NCBI GenBank assembly: GCA_003508755.1
Contig: DNTK01000012.1
Coordinates: 1 to 11,057, forward strand
DNA: 11,057 nt
DNA from: Bacteroidales bacterium
GTDB taxonomy: Bacteria; Bacteroidota; Bacteroidia; Bacteroidales; UBA10428
Reading direction: 5' to 3'
Made by a program: the position numbers and the translations under genes. Each line of letters begins with the position of its first letter. Within the stretch, counting starts at the first letter, position 1. The notes beneath the pieces were generated by a model, which saw only the letters and a program-made list of their open reading frames with translations, had not been told where the DNA came from and made no database searches. This document shows positions 5,891 through 11,057 of the stretch, one piece after another.

Positions 5891-7216
5891 CTATCTTTTT
5901 ATATGAACATGTATACGTATTATTCTGCGGTTATCTACCTCAAGGACTTCGAATACGAAATTTTTATAGGCTAATTTGTCTTTTACCTGAGGTATTTCTC
6001 CTCTTAGTTCAAGAATAAGACCAGCAAGTGTATCAGCATCACCTTTCACTCTGTCAAATACATCATCATTCACATTGGCAACTTTGTAGAAATCGTTCAG
6101 AAAAGTCTTCCCCTCAAAAATAATGTTATTATCATCGATTTTTGTGTAGGGTAATTCTTCGGCATCTGACTCATCTGTAATTTCTCCAACTATTTCCTCA
6201 AGAATATCCTCTAAAGTTACTATACCGGATGTACCGCCATACTCATCCACCACAATGGCTAAATGTATGTGCTTTAGCTGGAATTCTTTAAGTAAATCAT
6301 TTATTTTTTTACTTTCTGGTACGAAATAGGGTTCGCGAATAAGCTTTTGCCAGGTAAAATCGCTGGGTTTATTGAGATGAGGTAATAAATCTTTAATATA
6401 AAGTATTCCATTAATTTTATCAAAGCTTTCCTCATATACCGGTATTCGGGAGTATCCCGATTCGTTAGCAATGGTTAATAGTTCATTGTATGGGGTTACC
6501 ACATCTACACCAACTACATCCACCCGTGAACGCATAATTTCGCTTACATCGATGTTACCGAATTTAACAATCCCTTTTAAAATGTTCTTTTCTTCCGTTA
6601 AGGAAACTTCTGTAAGTTCGAGTGCATCCGAAAGTTCATCGATAGATATATTGCTTTTTTTCCTTTGGAGCTTCTTATTAATTAGATGGGTTGAGTTGAT
6701 TAGAACTGAGCTAACAGGCCAGAATAATTTAGTAAATACGGCCAGCCAGGAAGATGTAAAGCGAGCAAAACTTATTGCATAGCGGTTGGCATACACTTTT
6801 GGCAAAATTTCACTAAAAAAGAGTATTAAAAAGGTGATGGCAACAATTTGTATGGTAAATCCCAGCCAATCCGGTATGGTGCTAAACTCGAAAATCTGCG
6901 ACGTAAGGAAGGTGGATAATACTACAATGCCAACATTCACAAAATTATTGGTTACCAGTATGGTTGCCAAAAGTCTCTCTGGTTGCTCGATAAAGTGTAT
7001 GACCCTTTTACTTGCCCGTGAAGTGCTATCTCTTAGTTTTTCCAGTTCGTTGGGTAGCATGGAAAAGTAGGCTACCTCGCTCCCCGATACCAATGCCGAG
7101 ACAAAAAGTAAGAATACAACCGTTACTAACCCCACCATTACTCCTAAATCAATGCTATCGGGCTGAAAAATGGTTAACAACGAAAAGAAACTCTGAATAG
7201 GTTCTGAATCTTCCAA
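5891..7216 (-). CDS. gldE: Gliding motility-associated membrane protein GldE (CNNM/CorC-type, CBS domains)
   Basis: This 441-residue inner-membrane protein has a DUF21/CNNM membrane domain with hydrophobic segments at about 25-45, 84-106, 118-138 and 154-174. A CBS pair follows (about 226-285 and 290-345; SGYSRIPVYEE at 253-263, VVDEYGGTSGIVTLEDILEE at 322-341), then a CorC/HlyC transporter-associated domain (about 355-440). Such proteins resemble magnesium/cobalt efflux factors; GldE itself is linked genetically with GldD. Translation appears to start at TTG (complement of 7214-7216): the in-frame stop at 7226-7228 allows no upstream ATG, and the next in-frame ATG (codon 27) would cut into the first membrane segment. 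It lies 22 bases after ssb and 6 before gldD, a gene order I associate with Bacteroidota. Confidence 0.93.
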   Translation of the reverse strand: MEDSEPIQSFFSLLTIFQPDSIDLGVMVGLVTVVFLLFVSALVSGSEVAYFSMLPNELEKLRDSTSRASKRVIHFIEQPERLLATILVTNNFVNVGIVVLSTFLTSQIFEFSTIPDWLGFTIQIVAITFLILFFSEILPKVYANRYAISFARFTSSWLAVFTKLFWPVSSVLINSTHLINKKLQRKKSNISIDELSDALELTEVSLTEEKNILKGIVKFGNIDVSEIMRSRVDVVGVDVVTPYNELLTIANESGYSRIPVYEESFDKINGILYIKDLLPHLNKPSDFTWQKLIREPYFVPESKKINDLLKEFQLKHIHLAIVVDEYGGTSGIVTLEDILEEIVGEITDESDAEELPYTKIDDNNIIFEGKTFLNDFYKVANVNDDVFDRVKGDADTLAGLILELRGEIPQVKDKLAYKNFVFEVLEVDNRRIIRIHVHIKR

Positions 7217-7238
7217 GGTTAATTTTTATTGTTGAATT

Positions 7239-7682
7239 TTAGAAGGGTAGATCGTCTTCGGGTTCAGGTTCATTCGCCGGAATAGAGTTTGTCGATTCCT
7301 GTGAACTCTGATTATTACTTGACATTCCGGCATCCGAAGCGGAGGTGTTTTCTCCCTTTCGCCCTAACATCTGCATTGTATCTGCAACAATTTCTGTTGT
7401 GTACCTTTTATTGCCATCCTTATCGTCCCAGGAACGTGTTCGAATGCGGCCTTCTATAAATAATTGCTGGCCTTTGCGAACGTATTTCTCTACAACCTCA
7501 GCCAACCCTCTCCAAACAACAATGTTATGCCATTCTGTTTGGGTAACCTTTTCTCCGTCGCGGTTTTTATAGGTTTCGGATGTAGCAAGACTAAAATTGG
7601 CAACAGGTGTTCCTGCTTCTAAGTGACGGACTTCGGGATCATTCCCTACATTACCTACTAGGATGGCTTTATTTACTGACAT
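7239..7682 (-). CDS. ssb: Single-stranded DNA-binding protein
   Basis: This complete 147-residue SSB has an OB fold at about 1-110 (NKAILVGNVGNDPEVRH, TEWHNIVVWRGLAE, YVRKGQQLFIEGRIRTRSW), a linker rich in Ser, Asn and Gln (about 111-135) and the acidic tip EPEDDLPF, which docks repair and replication proteins. It binds ssDNA during replication, recombination and repair. The gene follows mutY after 86 bases, the widest gap in the run, so it may have its own promoter. However, I found only partial -7 matches such as TTATTTTG and TACTTTTA and no good -33 partner. The ATG is preceded by an A/T-rich leader without a Shine-Dalgarno sequence. Confidence 0.97.
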   Translation of the reverse strand: MSVNKAILVGNVGNDPEVRHLEAGTPVANFSLATSETYKNRDGEKVTQTEWHNIVVWRGLAEVVEKYVRKGQQLFIEGRIRTRSWDDKDGNKRYTTEIVADTMQMLGRKGENTSASDAGMSSNNQSSQESTNSIPANEPEPEDDLPF

Positions 7683-7707
7683 ATATAATTTTGTTTGTCG
7701 TAAAAGT

Positions 7708-7743
7708 ACAAAATAATTTTGATTACAAAATTTTATATTTTGT
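7708..7743. repeat. Nested AT-rich inverted repeats between mutY and ssb
   Basis: An outer 8-bp pair, ACAAAATA (7708-7715) with TATTTTGT (7736-7743), encloses an inner 6-bp pair, ATTTTG (7716-7721) with CAAAAT (7726-7731), with a 4-base loop and a 4-base bulge. It also carries the TTTTG words that make up partial promoter matches for ssb. It could be a weak mutY terminator, a regulatory site, or AT-rich coincidence. Confidence 0.35.
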
Positions 7744-7768
7744 CTCGAACAGGGTATGAAAACTGGTG

Positions 7769-8806
7769 TCAGATACCATTTTCCTCAAGGTAACGGGTTA
7801 TTAGTCTGGGCATTGCATAACTTTGAATTTCTTCTTCAGGAATGCAGGTAAATCCATTTATTTTTATCGGTTCGGCTATGGTTAAATGCACAAAACGCCC
7901 GATTAATATCTGATGTGAAAGAATGTGTTTAAATTCAACAGAAATCGAATTGATGGCATAATTGACCGGTTTGGTTGACAGTTTATCCTGAATTTTTGCG
8001 GGGAGTTGTTTATCCATTACGCGTTTTTCTGTTTCAATGCAAGGAAATTGATACAATCCCTGCCAGATATCATTCATTTCGCGCTTCTCGATACAAACAG
8101 TGCCTGTATATTTAATGACTAAAAAATACAGAAATCGCTTCTGCTGTTTAGTTCGCTTATGCTTAACAGGGAATTTTTGCATGCTATTGTTGTTGTATGC
8201 TATGCACTTCTCAGCAAGCGGACATTCACTGCAATTAGGTTTATTAGGTATACAAACAGTGGCTCCCAGCTCCATCATGGCCTGATTATGCTCTGCAGGC
8301 TCCTGTATATTCAATACCTCATTAGCAATTTCTAAAAACTCTTTTTTTCCTTTGCTGCTGTCAATAGGGGTATCAATAGCAAAATATCGTGATAATACTC
8401 TGTATACATTTCCGTCAACTACCGCATGTGCTTTATTGAAGGCAAAAGAGGCAATGGCAGCTGCGGTATAATCGCCAATACCTTTTAGTTTTTTAAGCTC
8501 CAAAAAGTCCTCCGGAAAATTACCGTTTAGATTCTGAGCAATGTACTTTGCAGTTTCGTGCAGGTTTCGTGCACGCGAATAATACCCCAAGCCCTGCCAT
8601 AGCAGCAATACTTTATCGATATCGGCTTCTGCAAGTTTAAAGATTGTGGGAAAGTGTTCAACAAACTTGATATAATATTGAAGCCCCTGTTCTACTCGTG
8701 TTTGTTGAAGGATGATTTCAGATAACCATATTTTATAGGGATCAGTTGTCTGTCGCCATGGTAATTCACGTTTTTTAGCCTTATACCATTTAAGCAGGTG
8801 AGTCAT
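7769..8806 (-). CDS. mutY: A/G-specific adenine DNA glycosylase MutY
   Basis: This complete 345-residue MutY removes adenine mispaired with 8-oxoguanine. The catalytic domain has LSEIILQQT with Glu30 as catalytic acid, the helix-hairpin-helix LKGIGDYTAAAI (107-118) and VVDGNVYRVLSR with catalytic Asp131. The [4Fe-4S] ligands are Cys185, Cys192, Cys195 and Cys201 (C-x6-C-x2-C-x5-C). The C-terminal NUDIX-like domain that reads 8-oxoG spans about 225-340, with a serine-histidine loop in ILSHQ (295-299). It heads the minus-strand run and is divergent from the HU gene. A possible promoter is GTTG / 21 bp / TTATTTTG at the complement of 8848-8880, weaker than the HU promoter. No defects were seen. 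Confidence 0.97.
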   Translation of the reverse strand: MTHLLKWYKAKKRELPWRQTTDPYKIWLSEIILQQTRVEQGLQYYIKFVEHFPTIFKLAEADIDKVLLLWQGLGYYSRARNLHETAKYIAQNLNGNFPEDFLELKKLKGIGDYTAAAIASFAFNKAHAVVDGNVYRVLSRYFAIDTPIDSSKGKKEFLEIANEVLNIQEPAEHNQAMMELGATVCIPNKPNCSECPLAEKCIAYNNNSMQKFPVKHKRTKQQKRFLYFLVIKYTGTVCIEKREMNDIWQGLYQFPCIETEKRVMDKQLPAKIQDKLSTKPVNYAINSISVEFKHILSHQILIGRFVHLTIAEPIKINGFTCIPEEEIQSYAMPRLITRYLEENGI

Positions 8807-8866
8807 TTAAATAAGGGTATGCAATCAATTAAATTTAAAAGAAATAACAAAATAACTACAAATGTG

Positions 8867-8898
8867 TTTCGATAATCAACAGAAATAATTTATATTTG
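8867..8898 (+). promoter_or_regulatory. Promoter of the HU-family gene
   Basis: TATATTTG at 8891-8898 (followed by C) is an exact -7 match, and TTTC at 8867-8870 is a three-of-four match to the -33 TTTG with a 20-bp spacer. The predicted transcript start near 8905 gives a leader of about 47 bases. This is the best housekeeping-type promoter in the window. Confidence 0.65.
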
Positions 8899-8951
8899 CA
8901 CTCCATAAATTTAAGAATACGTAAATAACTGATAATTAAAGCGTTTAAAAA

Positions 8952-9239
8952 ATGACCAAAGCAGATATTGTAAACGAGATTTCTAAGAACACCGGTATTG
9001 AAAAAATAACTGTTCAAAAAACAGTTGAATCTTTTATGGAAGTTGTAAAAGAGTCACTTACGAAAGAAAAAAATGTATACTTAAGGGGCTTTGGTAGTTT
9101 TATCATCAAGAAAAGAGCTCAAAAAACTGCCAGAAACATTTCTAAGAATACGACTATCATTATCCCTGAGCATTTTATACCTGCGTTCAAGCCTGCTAAA
9201 ACATTTGTTAACAAGGTGAAAAACAACGTAAAGAATTAA
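8952..9239 (+). CDS. HU/IHF-family DNA-binding protein
   Basis: This 95-residue nucleoid protein has the HU helical dimerisation half (MTKADIVNEISKNTGIEKIT to about 40), the signature NVYLRGFGSF (41-50) and the DNA-binding arm with ARNISKNTTIIIP (60-72), closing with PAFKPAKTFVNKV. It should act as a dimer that bends and packs DNA. At the arm tip the usual R-N-P is R61-N62-I63: the proline that wedges between base pairs in classical HU/IHF is isoleucine, so the bending mode may differ. The gene has its own strong promoter and is followed after 22 bases by the tiny basic-protein gene, the two probably forming one transcript that ends at 9384-9417. Confidence 0.95.
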   Translation: MTKADIVNEISKNTGIEKITVQKTVESFMEVVKESLTKEKNVYLRGFGSFIIKKRAQKTARNISKNTTIIIPEHFIPAFKPAKTFVNKVKNNVKN

Positions 9240-9261
9240 TTTTAATAAAAATATATAAGCT

Positions 9262-9354
9262 ATGCCAAGCGGAAAAAAAAGAAAACGTCATAAGATGTCT
9301 ACGCACAAGCGTAAGAAGCGTCTTAGAAAAAACAGACACAAGAAAAAGAAATAA
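9262..9354 (+). CDS. 30-residue highly basic AURKAIP1/COX24 domain-like protein (possible ribosome-associated protein)
   Basis: A 30-codon frame from ATG at 9262 to TAA at 9354 begins MPSGKKRKRHKMSTHKRKK and continues with RLRKNRHKKKK. About two thirds of the residues are Lys, Arg or His and there are no acidic residues, as in tiny ribosomal proteins. The pattern K-M-x-x-H-K-x-K/R-K matches the C-terminal core of the AURKAIP1/COX24 domain (mitochondrial small-subunit protein mS38), and I recall proteins of this size and sequence under that name in Bacteroidota. An A/T-rich leader, position directly after the HU gene and the terminator 30 bases past the stop support a real gene. A ribosomal role is inferred from the mitochondrial homologue. 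Such short genes are easily missed in annotation. Confidence 0.85.
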   Translation: MPSGKKRKRHKMSTHKRKKRLRKNRHKKKK

Positions 9355-9383
9355 TTTTATAGGAAATTACCACTTTTCAATAG

Positions 9384-9417
9384 CCTAAAGCCTGTCATGG
9401 CTTTAGGTTTTCTTCTC
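9384..9417 (+). terminator. Intrinsic terminator after the HU / AURKAIP1-like genes
   Basis: CCTAAAGCC (9384-9392) pairs perfectly with GGCTTTAGG (9399-9407) around a 6-base loop, and is followed by a T-rich tail (TTTTCTTCTCT). It separates the two-gene HU unit from the RNase E/G gene. The minus strand lacks a T-run. Confidence 0.85.
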
Positions 9418-9468
9418 TATTCTTTTTTAGCCCACTGCCAACTTTTATAAGTTAAATTTCTTGATATT

Positions 9469-11019
9469 GTGAGCAAAGAACTGGTTATTGATGTAAAGGC
9501 CAATGAGATCGATATTGCTCTACTTGAAAATAAAAAGCTCGTCGAATTAAGTAAAGAGGAAAGCAATCCGAAATTCTCTGTTGGCGATATTTATTTGGGC
9601 AAAGTAAAAAAAATTATGCCGGGGCTGAATGCAGCCTTTGTTGATGTAGGTTACGAAAAAGATGCATTTCTGCATTACCTTGACCTTGGCCCTCAATTCC
9701 GATCTCTACAGAATTACCTGCAGAGTGCCTTGGGGCGCAAGGGTAAATTATCTTCGATGCAGAAGTTTAAGCGTGTATCCGATATCGACAAAAACGGTAA
9801 AATTAATCAGGTACTGGCTGCCGGACAATATGTCTTGGTTCAGGTCGCCAAAGAGCCCATTTCTACCAAAGGACCCCGATTAACTTCCGAGATTGCCATT
9901 GCAGGTCGCAATATGGTATTGATGCCATTTAGCGACAAGGTTTCGGTATCGCAGAAGATTGAATCAAACGAAGAGAAAAAAAGGCTTAAAACTCTTATTA
10001 CAAGTATTAAGCCGAATAATTACGGAGTGATTATTCGCACGGCCAGCGAAGGTAAAATGGTGAAAACCCTTGATGAGGAACTTCGTGGCCTGGTAAAAAA
10101 ATGGGAATCGGCTTTTGATAAAATGAAAAATGCCAAACCCCCTCAATTATTTATAAGTGAACTCAACCGTACTTCAGTAATTTTGCGGGATGTGTTAAAT
10201 GTAGGGTTTAATCACATACATGTGAACGACGAGGCGCTATCAAGGGAAATAAAGGAATACATTAGCACTATTGCCCCCGAAAAGGAGAAAATTGTTAATT
10301 ATTTCAAGGGCAGCAATCCGATTTTTGAAAAATTCGGGGTTCTCAAACAGGTAAAAGCTTCGTTTGGAAAAACCGTTTCTTTTAAAAGTGGTGCTTACCT
10401 GATTATAGAGCATACTGAAGCACTGCACGTTATTGATGTTAACAGCGGTAACAGGGCTAAAAACGTAGACAATCAGGAAACAACCGGACTAGAGGTTAAC
10501 CTTGCTGCCTGTGACGAAATTGCCAGGCAATTACGTTTACGTGATATGGGCGGTATTATTGTAGTGGACTTTATTGATATGCAGCAGCAAGAGAACAAAA
10601 TAAAAGTTTTTGAGCGTATGAAAGCTGCGATGGAGCCGGACAGAACCAAACACTCTATCCTGCCCCTCAGTAAATTTGGCCTTATGCAAATTACACGCCA
10701 GCGAGTGCGCCCTGAGATGCACATCAACACCCGCGAAACCTGTCCCACATGCGACGGAACCGGTGAAATATCACCCAGTGTGCTGATAATTGAGCGCATT
10801 GAGCATCAACTCGCCGAACTCTCCGATAAATATAAAAACCGGGGTCTTTCAATTCGGGTTCATCCTTTTATTGCTTCTTACATTAATAAGGGTTTTCTAA
10901 ATTCTATAAAAAGAAAATGGAGCAGAAAATACGGAAAGAAAATAACCATTACCCCAATAAGCTCTTACGATTTCTTAGAGTTTCGTTTTTATGATAACAA
11001 AGGAGAAGATATCAACTAA
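9469..11019 (+). CDS. rng: Ribonuclease E/G family endoribonuclease
   Basis: This 516-residue Rne/Rng-family enzyme cuts single-stranded AU-rich RNA in rRNA maturation and mRNA decay. The S1 domain begins at GDIYLGKVKKIMPGLNAAFVDVG (39-61) and is interrupted by a lysine-rich insert of about 40 residues (77-116) before it resumes at VLVQVAKEP. The DNase-I-like catalytic core has VIDVNSG with Asp323 and VVDFIDM with Asp367, equivalent to E. coli RNase E Asp303 and Asp346, with ARQLRLRDMGG (352-362) between. The Zn-link CPTC is at 425-428, then the small domain. There is no long degradosome scaffold, so it is RNase G-like in size. The start is GTG (MSKELVIDVKANE), chosen because a stop lies seven codons upstream with no ATG between and the N-terminus fits the family. 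A TAAATTTC box at 9453-9460 would give an almost leaderless transcript; no -33 partner is clear. Confidence 0.95.
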   Translation: MSKELVIDVKANEIDIALLENKKLVELSKEESNPKFSVGDIYLGKVKKIMPGLNAAFVDVGYEKDAFLHYLDLGPQFRSLQNYLQSALGRKGKLSSMQKFKRVSDIDKNGKINQVLAAGQYVLVQVAKEPISTKGPRLTSEIAIAGRNMVLMPFSDKVSVSQKIESNEEKKRLKTLITSIKPNNYGVIIRTASEGKMVKTLDEELRGLVKKWESAFDKMKNAKPPQLFISELNRTSVILRDVLNVGFNHIHVNDEALSREIKEYISTIAPEKEKIVNYFKGSNPIFEKFGVLKQVKASFGKTVSFKSGAYLIIEHTEALHVIDVNSGNRAKNVDNQETTGLEVNLAACDEIARQLRLRDMGGIIVVDFIDMQQQENKIKVFERMKAAMEPDRTKHSILPLSKFGLMQITRQRVRPEMHINTRETCPTCDGTGEISPSVLIIERIEHQLAELSDKYKNRGLSIRVHPFIASYINKGFLNSIKRKWSRKYGKKITITPISSYDFLEFRFYDNKGEDIN

Positions 11020-11057
11020 CTCAAACGGTTTCTTTATACATAGAACACTAAAAATAT
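11020..11057. other. Right-edge sequence after the RNase gene
   Basis: These 38 bases after the stop codon show no hairpin, promoter or gene start; the terminator or next gene must lie outside the window. Confidence 0.5.

Noticed and set aside
6471..7200. Several open frames on the plus strand antisense to gldE (62-103 codons).
   Set aside because: They are shadows of gldE in other frames: low-complexity Ser/Thr/Leu-rich translations, no family motifs, no promoters.
10473..10799. A 108-codon frame antisense to the RNase E/G gene.
   Set aside because: It lies opposite the most conserved catalytic part of the RNase and has no motif of its own; coding constraint on the sense strand explains it.
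1..11057. CRISPR array, tRNA/rRNA, phage, toxin-antitoxin or insertion-sequence content.
   Set aside because: No regularly spaced repeats, cloverleaf-like segments, transposase motifs or defence-gene motifs were seen on either strand.

Overview
The window looks like chromosomal core sequence from a member of the Bacteroidota, most likely a Bacteroidales/Marinilabiliales-type marine or anaerobic lineage (the rank below phylum is inference). The evidence is the presence of gldD and gldE, the 30-residue AURKAIP1/COX24-like basic protein, a Bacteroidota-type transketolase, promoters of the TTTG / 19-21 bp / TAnnTTTG class, AT-rich leaders without Shine-Dalgarno sequences, and a secreted protein that obeys the Ala|Gln signal-peptidase pattern common in this phylum. 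No phage, plasmid, CRISPR, tRNA, rRNA or insertion-sequence signal was seen.

Left part (1-3500): a 5'-partial transketolase gene leaves the window on the minus strand and is divergent from ychF (P-loop ATPase). Both have recognisable Bacteroidota -7 elements in the shared 123-base gap. Downstream of ychF on the plus strand is a secreted protein of the PafA alkaline phosphatase/phosphodiesterase family, followed by a good intrinsic terminator. This protein keeps the fold signatures of the family but appears to have lost the nucleophile and most metal and phosphate ligands, so it is probably a pseudoenzyme.

Middle (3442-3953): a 512-base gap without a convincing protein gene. It holds the phosphatase terminator, a cluster of perfect short inverted repeats, and, on the minus strand, a promoter-like element about 130 bases upstream of a very strong GC-rich terminator, which together suggest a small RNA gene.

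Right-centre (3954-8806, minus strand): a compact run mutY - ssb - gldE - gldD - phosphopantetheinyl transferase - GGGP synthase, with gaps of 86, 22, 6, 5 and 0 bases, probably largely cotranscribed. It mixes DNA repair/replication (MutY, SSB), gliding/type IX secretion-associated membrane proteins (GldE, GldD), carrier-protein activation for lipid synthesis (PPTase) and an archaeal-type ether-lipid enzyme (GGGPS).

Right end (8952-11019, plus strand, divergent from mutY): an HU-family gene with a textbook Bacteroidota promoter, the 30-codon AURKAIP1/COX24-like gene and a terminator, then an RNase E/G-family gene starting with GTG. The main items for a second look are the degenerate PafA homologue, the candidate small RNA and the tiny basic protein.
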